From JBGASG01 sp046328035 (GTDB lineage: Bacteria > Cyanobacteriota > Vampirovibrionia > Obscuribacterales > Obscuribacteraceae): 64,000 nucleotides of DNA. The notes beneath the pieces are model-generated. The model was given only the letters and a program-made list of their open reading frames with translations. It ran no database searches and had not been told where the DNA came from. Position numbers and translations under genes: made by a program. The DNA lies in NCBI GenBank assembly GCA_046328035.1, contig JAXLXI010000006.1:248001-312000 (forward strand), read 5' to 3'. Positions 9,572 to 18,090 of the stretch are shown piece after piece. Position 1 is the stretch's first letter. Each line of letters starts with the position of its first letter.

Positions 9572-9759
9572 GATTATCTTTATGGCGGCTCGTGCCATAA
9601 GCGCTGACTGATGCAGTGCGCAATATCGTTGCTCTATCTGAAGGAAAGCCTTTGAGTCGCTGACGAAATGCGGCTGCATACGATCGAAAAGCCTGGACAA
9701 AGCGGCGCACGAAGCGGCAGCGAAGATGGGCAAGACTGCCTGGACGCGCCACCGCAATG

Positions 9760-10418
9760 GCGCGCTGAACGGATTGAAGTTATGTCGCGGTCGAAGAAAT
9801 CGACTGGTCTGATTGCTTTCAATTTAATATCGACACAGGTGGTATTGATCATGACGATTTCGACACGACTTTCAGCAGCCAGCCTGAGAGAACGATTCGA
9901 TCGACAGTGCGGTGGGGAGTATGCCGCCCAGAGCGATTGTGAACAGGATGGTGGTGACGAACTGTCCCACGACGGAACCGATCAGCGCGACCAGAGTGTT
10001 TGCCGTCGGTCCAGATTTTTCATTTTTTCGCGAGGACGAAGTCGTGCTATAACTTCACAAAACTGCGATCCAGGCACCCAGCAAAATGCGCGGCACCTCG
10101 CCCGAGGACGCGTACGTATAGGCTTCGTTGCCGACGAAGCCTGGGGCGGGCGGAAGAAAGACGACGAGCTGGTAGATCAGTCCCGGCGGTAATGGAACAG
10201 AGCTGATCACCGTCCACAGTGTCTTGCGCGCCACCGCATATTGCCAATTTCTGGCGGAGCACGTCGGCAAAGATGCACGGTGATTGGGAAGTAGAGGACT
10301 GTTACCGGAAACCGGAAATACGAAGAGCTGAACGATCTTGCCGCATGGTGACATCGCAGACGAGTTGCATGGTGACGTAGAAGACAGTGATCCAGCCGAG
10401 AAACTTGTATTGTTTCAT
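9760..10418 (-). pseudogene. Queuosine precursor transporter (VUT/YhhQ family), broken by multiple frameshifts
   Basis: Fragments in all three minus frames assemble in order into a YhhQ-like transporter for queuosine precursors: MKQYKFLGWITVFYVTMQLV, GKIVQLFVFPVS, VTVLYFPIT, AVARKTLWTVISSV, GLIYQLVVFLPPAPGFVGNE, EVPRILLGAWIAV, KIWTDGKH, LVALIGSVVGQFVTTILF, TIALGGILPTALSIES and LKAIRPVDFFDRDI. At least seven shifts are needed in about 650 bp. The ATG at 10418 overlaps the stop of the DUF4272 gene (ATGA), so it once was the last gene of a coupled minus-strand operon. As read here it cannot give a functional protein. Whether this is decay or an assembly artefact is open. The 3' end is approximate. 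Confidence 0.75.
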
Positions 10419-11056
10419 GCCAGCAACCGTGCATCGTCCCAACCGACCGAGGGCTGCATCACCCATTCCAGCGCGCGGCGTCGTTCCATTATGCGGTCAT
10501 GGTTGAAGTTGCCCGTGTCGTATTCGTGCAGTAAACCGTCTCGCGTGTACCAGTGCAGTCTGTAGTACAGGTCGAGCATTTTGAACAAGTCGGGGAAGGG
10601 GCGAATGCGCATCGTCGATTGAAACTTTGTGCCGTCCTCGTTATTTTGCAGATCGGGGGCGAGGGCGGCGAGAAAATTTTCGACGCCTCGATCAAACGGC
10701 AGCGAATCTATGAGATGCCCTACCCACATGAGTGTCCAGACACCTTCGATGTACCAGTAGAGGTCTATCTTCTCTTTGTGCGCAAGGTCTTCGGTGCGTT
10801 TCGAGAGAAGTTCACTTTCGGCGGGCGACACATGCTCGGTCAGTCCGTTGTCGTAAATCCAGCCGTCGATTATTTCTATCGGCGCGTCAAAATAGATCTG
10901 CATCATCGCGTTCATTACCAGCGCCCGCGCGACAATCTGTTCGCGCGAACGCATTTTCGTCCGCGCCAGCGGCGGCAGTTCGTCATTTATTTTTCCGCCT
11001 GCCGTCAGGATCACCTGCCTGACTCGGCTTTGATTTCGTTGGGGATCCAGTTGCAT
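10415..11056 (-). CDS. DUF4272 domain-containing protein
   Basis: The protein has 213 residues. The family pattern is visible: an early Arg/Ala helix (MRSREQIVARALVMNAMM), then PIEIIDGWIYDNGL and LSPAESELL-like residues, and the segment IEGVWTLMWVGHLIDSLPFD, followed by a C-terminal LYYRLHWYTRDG. The role of DUF4272 proteins is unknown. The gene is intact although both neighbours are frameshifted. It begins 13 nt after the restored birA stop and its stop overlaps the transporter start, so the order birA - DUF4272 - transporter reads as one operon. Confidence 0.65.
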   Translation of the reverse strand: MQLDPQRNQSRVRQVILTAGGKINDELPPLARTKMRSREQIVARALVMNAMMQIYFDAPIEIIDGWIYDNGLTEHVSPAESELLSKRTEDLAHKEKIDLYWYIEGVWTLMWVGHLIDSLPFDRGVENFLAALAPDLQNNEDGTKFQSTMRIRPFPDLFKMLDLYYRLHWYTRDGLLHEYDTGNFNHDRIMERRRALEWVMQPSVGWDDARLLA

Positions 11057-11069
11057 CGGCTAGCGCGTC

Positions 11070-11901
11070 TCAGCAGTAAGAACCATCGAGGTTGCGGATC
11101 GATATCTCTCCGGCGTGCAGCTTGATATTACCATCGGCGGTGCTGAGAACAAGCGCTCCGTTTCATCGGATGCCAACGGCTTCGCCCTCGACAATGGTGT
11201 TTCCTGAAGTGGCGCGAATCTTCTTGCCCAGTACAGCGGACTGCTTCTTCCACATATCGACGATTTTTCGGCGGTCGCCGTTGCGCATATCGAAATAATG
11301 GTTTCTCGAGGCAAAGGCAAAGTTCCGCAGCCAACAGGTTGTAATCAATTGCCTGCCCTGAAAGTCTCTCAAGCCACTGCACGCGCGTCGCAGTTCGTCG
11401 TCCAGGGTCGGTTTCTTCAAGATGGATGTTCAGGCCGACGCCGACGACCAGCGATCGACTGCTGCCGGCGCCGGGGTTGGCGGGATCTGTGCTGGTTGTC
11501 ATTTCGGCGAGGATGCCGCCCACTTTCTTGCCGTCGGCGACGATGTCGTTGACCCACTTCAGACCGACTGCCAATCCGGTCACATTGGCGACTGCTTCCA
11601 CAACTGCTACGCCGGTTGCCAGGCTCATGAGCGGCACCGCCTGCGGTGGCAGTGTCGGGCGCAGGAGGAAACTAATATAGATCCCGGAGTTGGGCGGCGA
11701 AACCCAAGTGCGGCCCTGGCGACCCCGTCCAGCGGTTTGCAAGCGTGCCATTACCACGACACCTTCCGGCGCACCGCCCGCCGCCAGTTGAGTGGCGCGG
11801 GTATTGGTGGAGTCGATTTCGTCCCACAGCTCATTGGTGCAAGCAGCGCGTCCTAAGACGCGCGTCTTCAAATGCGATTCGAACTGTGGAAGATCAAGCA
11901 T
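11070..11901 (-). CDS. birA: Biotin-[acetyl-CoA-carboxylase] ligase, frameshifted C-terminus
   Basis: BirA attaches biotin to the carboxyl carrier protein of acetyl-CoA carboxylase. The catalytic domain is clear: IDSTNTRATQLAAGG, the biotin-loop motif GRGRQGRTWVSPP, ISFLLRP and the KWVNDIVADGKKVGGIL segment. No N-terminal HTH is present, so it is ligase only. Around 11310 the frame is lost; the expected continuation (NHYFDMRNGDRRKIVDMWK, then ATSGNTIVEGEAVGI) lies in another frame, and a second shift near 11160 precedes NGALVLSTADGNIKLHAGE, ending at 11070. As written, the first frame stops at 11128 after 257 residues. Because birA is normally essential, an assembly error is a serious possibility. 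It lies 6 nt behind the cupin gene. Confidence 0.85.
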
Positions 11902-11907
11902 CGAGGA

Positions 11908-12309
11908 TCAGGCGTCTGGAGCTGTTTCTTCCTCAGGCTTTGCGTAGTGGTCGGCGCCGAGGAAATGTAGAGAAACGTACGGTTCATCGCCAACTACCCA
12001 GCTGTCATGCGCGACCTTCGGAATGTGAAACAGATTGCCCGGCTTCAACTCGATGATGTCGCCGTTGACCATAGCGGCAGTGGCCGTGCCGGAGATCACC
12101 ATCCCGACGTGTTCGACTTCACAGTACGGAGTGTTGGCTGCCAGCCCGACATGTTCAGACCATTTCCAGCCCGGCTCGTAGGTGGCGCGACCGATGGTCA
12201 TGCCGCCCAAATGTACGATTTCGAACTTCCCCTTTTCGAATGTACGAAGCTCGTCGGCTTCTTCAAACCTCTTGAGAATCACTTTCAGATTGGGAAGCTC
12301 TTCCTGCAC
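11908..12309 (-). CDS. Cupin-domain protein
   Basis: The protein has about 133 residues and a single cupin fold: motif 1 around WKWSEHVG...YCEVEHVGMVISG and motif 2 in GDIIELKPGNLFHIPKVAHDSWVVG, followed by VSLHFLG. Cupins of this type bind a metal and a small ligand, and the substrate cannot be told from sequence. I use the GTG at 12309, which has AGGGG six bases upstream; the open frame extends to another GTG at 12324. It is the first gene before birA on the minus strand. Two GCGATATCGC palindromes separate it from the OsmC gene. Confidence 0.75.
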   Translation of the reverse strand: MQEELPNLKVILKRFEEADELRTFEKGKFEIVHLGGMTIGRATYEPGWKWSEHVGLAANTPYCEVEHVGMVISGTATAAMVNGDIIELKPGNLFHIPKVAHDSWVVGDEPYVSLHFLGADHYAKPEEETAPDA

Positions 12310-12341
12310 AAAAATCCCCTGCACGTGGCGACTTAGAGTTA

Positions 12342-12384
12342 AAGCGATATCGCTTGGGCTCTCTGAACTGAAGCGATATCGCTT
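12342..12384. repeat. CGATATCG palindrome family, two copies
   Basis: Two perfect 14-bp palindromes AAGCGATATCGCTT at 12342-12355 and 12371-12384 fill the gap between the OsmC and cupin genes. They belong to the same family as clusters at 27.3, 36.2, 48.1, 52.4 and 61.1 kb. Confidence 0.9.
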
Positions 12385-12396
12385 GGGCTTCGGCTG

Positions 12397-12813
12397 TTAG
12401 CCTTTGGCGACAGAGGTTTCGATCTGTTTGTTGGATTCGGTGAGCAATTTATGGATGGGGCATTTGTTGGCGATGCCCTTCAGGGTTTCTAGTTGCTCCA
12501 GGGTGAGGTCGCCTTCGAGATGAACCTCACGGGTAATCTTGGACATTTGCTTGCCGGGATTTTGCGGATCGTCGACGCGTTCTTCGCGCAGCTTGACATT
12601 GACGCTGGTCAAATTCCAATCGCGTTTTTTGGCGAACAGCTGCAGAGTCATGGAGGTGCAGGCACCGAGCGACGCCAGCATCAGTTCGTGTGGATCGGGT
12701 CCGGTTTCAGTGCCGCCGATGTCTTTGCCTGCGTCCGCCAGCAGGGTGTGATGGGCGGTCTTGATTTCGTGCTGCAGACCTTGCGGTTTGGCGACGACTG
12801 TCACTTCCGGCAT
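12397..12813 (-). CDS. OsmC/Ohr family protein
   Basis: The protein has 138 residues. It has the OsmC-family redox pattern: the first Cys in LMLASLGACTSMTLQLFAKK and the second in ANKCPIHKLL, which in the family form the peroxide-reducing dithiol. The preceding TGPDPHELMLASLG is typical of the YhfA/OsmC subgroup. It probably protects against organic hydroperoxides. GGAGG eight bases upstream of the ATG supports the start. It is divergent from the acetyltransferase gene. A second, different OsmC protein lies at 53959. Confidence 0.88.
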   Translation of the reverse strand: MPEVTVVAKPQGLQHEIKTAHHTLLADAGKDIGGTETGPDPHELMLASLGACTSMTLQLFAKKRDWNLTSVNVKLREERVDDPQNPGKQMSKITREVHLEGDLTLEQLETLKGIANKCPIHKLLTESNKQIETSVAKG

Positions 12814-12951
12814 GGCGCTTACCTCCAGGGGGCAAATATCGATTTAGCTACTCTTCGAAAATGCAATCCTAACAATAGAAGCGTTGCTAGACCCGTTCAT
12901 TTAAGAGATCCTTTTGATGTAGATGAACAGGCACAACACGACAAGGATGTC

Positions 12952-13512
12952 ATGAGAGACGTGCTGATCGAAACAGCCAACCTGCAATTGCGCGACTTCA
13001 AGCAAACGGACTGGAAAGAAGTCCATAAGTATTCCGTCGACCCGGAAGTCGTGAAGTATATGGAGTGGGGACCGAATACCACTGAACAGACGCTCGCCTT
13101 CATCGACCGGGTGCTTCTGGCGCAGCGAGCGAATCCGCGGACGATTTTTGAATTTGCGGTCATTCATAGAGAAGAGGAAAGACTGATTGGTGCCTGCGGC
13201 ATACGGGTGGCGCAATTCGATCCCAGGCAGGCGGATCTCGGTTATTGCTTCAATCGCAGTTATTGGGGGCTCGGGTTTGGATCCGAGGCGGCGCAGGCTT
13301 TAATAGATTTCGGCTTTGACAAGTTGAAACTGCATCGCGCATGGGCGACATGCGACGCCGAAAACGTCGGGTCCGCGCGCGTGCTGCGCAAGTGCGGCAT
13401 GCGTCAGGAAGGGCACTTCATCAAGGACAAAAACATCAAGGGTCACTGGCGCGATACTTTGCTCTTCGCGATGCTGCGGGAAGAATGGGATGCGCGGCGG
13501 AAGTCGCCATGA
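12952..13512 (+). CDS. GNAT N-acetyltransferase, RimJ/RimL type
   Basis: The protein has 186 residues. It has the acetyl-CoA fold: LIETANLQLRDFKQTDWKEV at the start, IGACGIRVAQFDPRQADLGY in the core strands, and the acetyl-CoA loop WGLGFGSEAAQALIDFGF, followed by LHRAWATCDAENVGSARVLR and the family end GMRQEGHFIKD. RimJ/L-like enzymes acetylate protein N-termini or small amines; the substrate is unknown. The frame is open much further upstream (to 12493), but that part is the antisense of the OsmC gene; ATG 12952 with AAGGA nearby is the credible start. It is followed immediately by the sirtuin gene. Confidence 0.85.
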   Translation: MRDVLIETANLQLRDFKQTDWKEVHKYSVDPEVVKYMEWGPNTTEQTLAFIDRVLLAQRANPRTIFEFAVIHREEERLIGACGIRVAQFDPRQADLGYCFNRSYWGLGFGSEAAQALIDFGFDKLKLHRAWATCDAENVGSARVLRKCGMRQEGHFIKDKNIKGHWRDTLLFAMLREEWDARRKSP

Positions 13513-14289
13513 GTGGTGTTGCCGATGGTGCCCCCTGCTGATCTCCAAAAAGATATAGACACGGCCGCCGCCAGATTAAGAGCGGCTAAAAAAGTGGTGG
13601 TGCTGACGGGAGCGGGTGTCTCCAAGGAGAGCGGCATACCGACGTTTCGCGATGCACTCACAGGCTTGTGGGCAAACTATGAGCCGGAGAAGTTGGCGAC
13701 GCCGCAAGGATTTCTTTCGGATCCGCCGCTGGTCTGGCAGTGGTATGACTTCCGCCGCAAGAAGGTGCTGGAGGTGCAGCCGAATCCGGGACATCATGCG
13801 ATTGCCGTCTTGGAGTCGTTGATACCGGAGGTGGTGGTAGTCACGCAGAACGTGGACGGGCTGCACAAGCGCGCCGGCTCGACTGACATTGTCGAGTTGC
13901 ACGGCAACATCATGGACTTCTTTTGTTTCGAGCAGCGGCATCCGGCGCCGGCGGAAATCGCCTTTGATCTAAAGGAACCGCCGCTCTGCACCGAGTGCGG
14001 ATCGATGATGCGGCCGGGCGTTGTCTGGTTCAACGAGATGTTGCCGCCCGGCGCGATGGAGCGCGCGTCTCGATTGGTGCGCGCCGCCGATGTGGTGCTG
14101 GTGGTCGGCACTTCGGGCATCGTCTATCCGGCGGCATCGCTTCCGTATACTGCGAAAGATGCTGGTGCTTTTGTGGTCGAAGTCAATCCAGATGAAACGC
14201 CGATCACAGAAGTGGCCGATCTGTTTCTTGGCGGACCCTCCGGAGAGCTGCTGCCCATGCTGGTTGTGCGGCTGCACGGCGAGAAGTGA
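13513..14289 (+). CDS. cobB: NAD-dependent protein deacylase, sirtuin (class III-like)
   Basis: Sirtuins remove acyl groups from lysines using NAD+. The 258 residues show GAGVSKESGIPTFRD, TQNVDGLHKRAGS, ELHGNI with the catalytic His near 130, and the NAD motif VVGTSGIVYPAASL. Residues Y78xxR81 in WYDFRRKK match the pair that defines class III (SIRT5/CobB) desuccinylase/demalonylase specificity. The zinc site looks incomplete: the second pair CTEC is present, but the first is reduced to a Cys followed by EQRH. GTG 13513 directly after the upstream stop or ATG 13525 could be the start. It is likely co-transcribed with the acetyltransferase, giving acylation and deacylation in one unit. Confidence 0.92.
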   Translation: MVLPMVPPADLQKDIDTAAARLRAAKKVVVLTGAGVSKESGIPTFRDALTGLWANYEPEKLATPQGFLSDPPLVWQWYDFRRKKVLEVQPNPGHHAIAVLESLIPEVVVVTQNVDGLHKRAGSTDIVELHGNIMDFFCFEQRHPAPAEIAFDLKEPPLCTECGSMMRPGVVWFNEMLPPGAMERASRLVRAADVVLVVGTSGIVYPAASLPYTAKDAGAFVVEVNPDETPITEVADLFLGGPSGELLPMLVVRLHGEK

Positions 14290-15009
14290 GCGAGTGCCGG
14301 AGCCGTAATTGGAACGAACGCCGGCGCTTTGCTGCGCAACGAATGCACGGTGAATGATCTGCAGCTAACGTGATTTCCAATAAGCGGAATCGGCTGAACT
14401 GCTTTTTAAGACACTCAACGGAAATGGGCTTTCCGTGCCGTTGACAAAACGTCCGATATGATCGATCTCAGGGCACCAAATTTGATGGCATCAGATCTCG
14501 GCTAAAGATCTGGTCTGGTATCGCATCTGCCACCACTAGATCTTTTGCGCATATATTTCAGGCACCGCCGATAAAATCAGGGATCTAAAGCGGCATCTTT
14601 AATCTAGCCTGAAACAGTCGTGGCTGCCAGCTTCGAGGCGTTGGATATACAGCGGTAGTCCAACAAATTCCTATACAAACACCACATGCGGTGTTACTCT
14701 TCATCACAACCACTACGGGTGTCGCCCCTCTTCAGAAAGACCGATAAAACCTAAGTTTCATTAGGTGCAGATAAAGTCTGAATCAGAGAAGGCAACTCGG
14801 AAAAACTTGTGACGATACATCGCTGATTGATATCTGCGACGTATCTAATTGCTCTCGCGTTCTGGGGCAAATCGGAAAACCAATTGCAAGTGGCTAGACT
14901 GCTTGCGTGTATGCTACCATGCTTATGTATGGTATATCAATAGATATGGTTCCTGGTTTTAGATTTGCCCTTTTCGGAAACAACTTGCGCCCAGAGGAAA
15001 GGCAAAGAA
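14290..15009. other. Long non-coding region upstream of nrdA
   Basis: These 720 bp contain no credible gene. At 14679-14694 there is an ACAC...GTGT inverted repeat (ACACCACATGCGGTGT) that loosely resembles an NrdR box, about 320 bp before nrdA. Near the end lies an ATGTATGGTAT element shared with the nrdB promoter. I see no clear riboswitch or terminator; the length suggests a long regulated leader. Confidence 0.5.
14919..14935 (+). promoter_or_regulatory. Promoter/operator element of nrdA
   Basis: The sequence CATGCTTATGTATGGTAT ends with the same 11 bases (ATGTATGGTAT) as the nrdB promoter. TATGGT at 14928 could be the -10; the best -35 (TTGCGT at 14903) is spaced 19 bp. The flanks TACCAT and ATGGTA form an inverted repeat. 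A shared regulator of both genes is inference. Confidence 0.5.
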
Positions 15010-17850
15010 ATGACGCAGATTCAGGCGATGCTATCTCAACCGGTTACGGAAGAATCGACAAAATATGCCAACTACAAAGTCATTCGACGTGACGGAAAAG
15101 TGGCCGGATTTGATCCGAGCAAAATTCAGATAGCGCTGCATAAAGCGTTCATCGCCGGCGGCGGTGCGGACAACGAAGCGACCAGTTCGCGCGTTCGCGA
15201 CATCGTCCAGAAGCTGACTCAGCAAGTTGTGGACAAATTGATGCGCCAGCAGCCGCAGGGCGGCACCGTGCACATCGAGTTCATCCAGGACCAGGTCGAA
15301 CTGGCGCTCATGCGTTCGGGTGAACACGAAGTGGCACGTCGTTATGTTCTATATAGAGAAGCGCGCGCTCAAGAGAGAGCAAAAGCCCAGGAAGAACTGG
15401 GAGTTCCCACCGCCGAACTGAAAATGACGCTGGCTAACGGCACCACCACAGCGATTGATTACCAGCGCTTGCGCACAGTCATCGAAGAAGCTTGCGCCGG
15501 ACTCGGCGATCAAGTTTCTGTACAAGAGATCTACAAAGGCACGATCGTCAATTTGTACGACGGCGTTCCGCAAGACGACATATATAAGTCCGCCATCATG
15601 AGTGCGCGCACTCTCATCGAACGCGATCCGGGCTATGCGTTCGCCACGTCGCGCCTCCTGCTCGACCAGATCCGTCACGAAGTGATCGGCGAGCCGCAAA
15701 CACACGCCCAAATGAAAGTTCGCTACGCCGAGTACTTCCCTGAGTACGTCAAGCGTGGTTTGGAAGCCGGTCTTATCGATCCGCGCATATCCCAGTTCAA
15801 CCTTGCGGAACTGGGAGCAGCGATCAAGGCCGATCGCGATCTGCAATTCCAATATCTGGGACTGCAGACCCTCTACGATCGGTATTTCCTTCACACGAAT
15901 GGTCGCCGCTTCGAGTTGCCGCAAGCTTTCTGGATGCGCATTGCGATGGGACTCTCGCTCAACGAAGTTGATCGGGAAGCGCGCGCAATCGAGTTCTACG
16001 AACTCCTGTCCTCGTTTGACTTTATCTCCTCCACTCCTACTCTGTTTAACTCTGGGACACACAGACCGCAGCTATCTTCGTGCTTCCTGACCACCGTCCA
16101 GGATGATCTCGAAAGTATCTACGATGCTATGAAAGAAAATGCCCTTCTTTCTAAGTTCAGTGGCGGACTTGGGAATGACTGGACGCCCATCCGGGCCCTT
16201 GGTGCTCATATTAAAGGCACCAATGGCAAGAGCCAGGGCGTTGTGCCGTTCCTCAAGGTCGTTAACGATACCGCTGTCGCCGTCAACCAAGGCGGCAAGC
16301 GAAAAGGTGCGGTCTGTGCGTACCTGGAGACTTGGCACCTCGACATCGAAGAATTTCTCGAGTTGCGCAAAAACACAGGCGACGACCGCCGCCGCACGCA
16401 TGACATGAACACCGCTAACTGGGTGCCTGATCTGTTCATGGAGCGCATGCACGCTGATAAAGAGTGGACTCTCTTCTCTCCAGACGAAGTTCCGGATCTG
16501 CACGACAAGTTCGGCGCCGCCTTCCGCGAAACGTACGAAAAGTACGAAAGCATGGCCGCCATGGGCAAAATCAAGCAGTTCAAGAAAGTGCAGGCGCTCG
16601 ATCTGTGGCGCAAGATGCTCTCCATGCTATTCGAAACCGGACATCCCTGGATCACCTTCAAAGATGTCTGCAACTTGCGCAGCCCGCAACAACATGTCGG
16701 CGTGGTGCACAGCTCCAACCTCTGCACCGAGATCACGCTCAATACCTCTGATAAAGAAACTGCAGTGTGCAACCTCGGATCTATAAATCTGATCGCGCAC
16801 ATCACCGAGAACGGACTCGACCTGGAAAAACTGCAACGCACCTGTAAGACAGCCGTGCGTATGCTCGACAACGTAATCGACATCAACTATTACAGCGTCC
16901 AAAAAGCCCGCAACTCCAACTTGAAACATCGTCCGGTCGGACTCGGTTTCATGGGCTTCCAGGATGCCTTGCTCAAACTGCGTATTCCTTATGCTTCGCA
17001 AGAAGCCGTCGAGTTCGCCGACTACAGCATGGAAGCAATCAGTTTCTACGCTCTGTACGCCAGTAGCGAACTGGCTAAAGAACGCGGCACCTATGCAACT
17101 TATAAAGGCTCGCTCTGGGATCAAGGCATTCTCCCCATCGACAGCATCAAGCTGGTCGAAGCCGCCCGCGGCGGAGTGCTCGAACAAGACCGCACCGTGC
17201 GTCTCGACTGGACACCGGTCCGCGAACATATCGCCAAGTTTGGTATGCGCAACAGCAACGTGCTGGCGATTGCACCGACTGCCACGATCAGCAACATCAT
17301 CGGTGTCAGCCCCTGTATCGAACCGACGTTCCAAAATCTGTACGTGAAATCCAACCTCTCAGGTGATTTCACAGTGCTCAACACCTACCTGGTCGAAGAC
17401 CTGAAGGCGCTTGGACTGTGGGACGAAGTTATGGTGCACGACCTCAAATACTTTGACGGCTCCGTGATGCCGATCGAGCGCATTCCGGCCGAACTGAAGC
17501 AGCTTTATGCAACCGCTTTCGAAGTTGATCCGAAGTGGCTGATCGAAGCTGGTTCGCGCCGGCAAAAATGGATCGATCAAGCACAAAGCCTCAACGTGTA
17601 CATCGCTCAACCCAACGGCAAGAAGTTGGATGAAACCTACAAGCTGGCATGGCAACGTGGTCTCAAAACAACCTATTACCTGCGGACAATCGGTGCGACC
17701 TACGCAGAAAAATCCACCGTCACCACCGGTGCGCTCAACAAGGTTTCCAGTGAGGTGCCGCTGACAGTATCAGTGGTAATGATGGAAGACATGTCTGCCT
17801 CTCCTAAGGCATGCTCCATTACTGATCCTGACTGCGAAGCTTGCCAGTAA
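15010..17850 (+). CDS. nrdA: Class Ia ribonucleoside-diphosphate reductase, alpha subunit
   Basis: NrdA reduces ribonucleoside diphosphates to deoxyribonucleotides with the radical supplied by NrdB. The protein has 946 residues, longer than E. coli NrdA (761). It starts with an ATP-cone (VIRRDGKVAGFDPSKIQIAL), the allosteric site for overall activity, and a second ATP-cone-like stretch seems present near residues 150-240 (LANGTTTAIDYQRLRTVIEE). Core motifs: SSCFLTTVQDDLESI, GGLGNDWTPIRALG, SSNLCTEITLN and NSNVLAIAPTATISNIIG. The end, DPDCEACQ, carries the C-terminal Cys pair that is re-reduced by thioredoxin/glutaredoxin. I choose ATG 15010 with AGAGGAAAGG just upstream; an open frame extends to 14965. 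Confidence 0.96.
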   Translation: MTQIQAMLSQPVTEESTKYANYKVIRRDGKVAGFDPSKIQIALHKAFIAGGGADNEATSSRVRDIVQKLTQQVVDKLMRQQPQGGTVHIEFIQDQVELALMRSGEHEVARRYVLYREARAQERAKAQEELGVPTAELKMTLANGTTTAIDYQRLRTVIEEACAGLGDQVSVQEIYKGTIVNLYDGVPQDDIYKSAIMSARTLIERDPGYAFATSRLLLDQIRHEVIGEPQTHAQMKVRYAEYFPEYVKRGLEAGLIDPRISQFNLAELGAAIKADRDLQFQYLGLQTLYDRYFLHTNGRRFELPQAFWMRIAMGLSLNEVDREARAIEFYELLSSFDFISSTPTLFNSGTHRPQLSSCFLTTVQDDLESIYDAMKENALLSKFSGGLGNDWTPIRALGAHIKGTNGKSQGVVPFLKVVNDTAVAVNQGGKRKGAVCAYLETWHLDIEEFLELRKNTGDDRRRTHDMNTANWVPDLFMERMHADKEWTLFSPDEVPDLHDKFGAAFRETYEKYESMAAMGKIKQFKKVQALDLWRKMLSMLFETGHPWITFKDVCNLRSPQQHVGVVHSSNLCTEITLNTSDKETAVCNLGSINLIAHITENGLDLEKLQRTCKTAVRMLDNVIDINYYSVQKARNSNLKHRPVGLGFMGFQDALLKLRIPYASQEAVEFADYSMEAISFYALYASSELAKERGTYATYKGSLWDQGILPIDSIKLVEAARGGVLEQDRTVRLDWTPVREHIAKFGMRNSNVLAIAPTATISNIIGVSPCIEPTFQNLYVKSNLSGDFTVLNTYLVEDLKALGLWDEVMVHDLKYFDGSVMPIERIPAELKQLYATAFEVDPKWLIEAGSRRQKWIDQAQSLNVYIAQPNGKKLDETYKLAWQRGLKTTYYLRTIGATYAEKSTVTTGALNKVSSEVPLTVSVVMMEDMSASPKACSITDPDCEACQ

Positions 17851-17866
17851 ATCACTCCGATAAGCC

Positions 17867-17898
17867 CACGACCAATTCACTGGGCCGTGTTGGTCGTG
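17867..17898 (+). other. Hairpin downstream of nrdA
   Basis: Perfect 9-bp arms CACGACCAA and TTGGTCGTG flank a 14-nt loop, 16 bp after the nrdA stop. No U-tract follows, so it is not a typical terminator; it could stabilise the nrdA 3' end. Confidence 0.5.
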
Positions 17899-18040
17899 CG
17901 GCTGATTGGGGAAACGTAGAACGGACCGAGCAGTTCAATCTCACGAAAGCATCAAACTAGATCGGAGACTAAACAACCAGAACGACAGCTGCAGTGATAT
18001 TCGCAGGTGATTTAACGAATATCCGCCGCAGCGAAAAGAC

Positions 18041-18069
18041 TTGACAGGCGCATCATACAGATGTATGGT
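18041..18069 (+). promoter_or_regulatory. nrdB promoter
   Basis: TTGACA (18041-18046), a 17-bp spacer and TATGGT (18064-18069) give a good sigma-70 type promoter; the start ATG follows after about 21 bp. The overlapping CATACAGATGTATG is an inverted repeat centred on the -10 and shares ATGTATGGTAT with the nrdA upstream region. Confidence 0.7.
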
Positions 18070-18090
18070 ATGGTTAGAAAGGGGACAGGG

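Noticed and set aside
9571..9760. Extra gene between the two degenerate genes
   Set aside because: Only short coding-like pieces on both strands; they are better seen as ends of the neighbouring broken genes.
12493..12951. N-terminal extension of the acetyltransferase
   Set aside because: This part is antisense to the OsmC gene; the GNAT fold starts after ATG 12952.
14290..14900. Cobalamin riboswitch upstream of nrdA
   Set aside because: No conserved B12-box sequence was found and NrdA is class Ia, which does not need cobalamin.
15349..17655. Several long minus-strand frames
   Set aside because: They are shadows of nrdA in high-GC sequence with no recognisable domains.
17867..17898. Terminator after nrdA
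   Set aside because: The stem is good but no U-tract follows; kept as a hairpin only.
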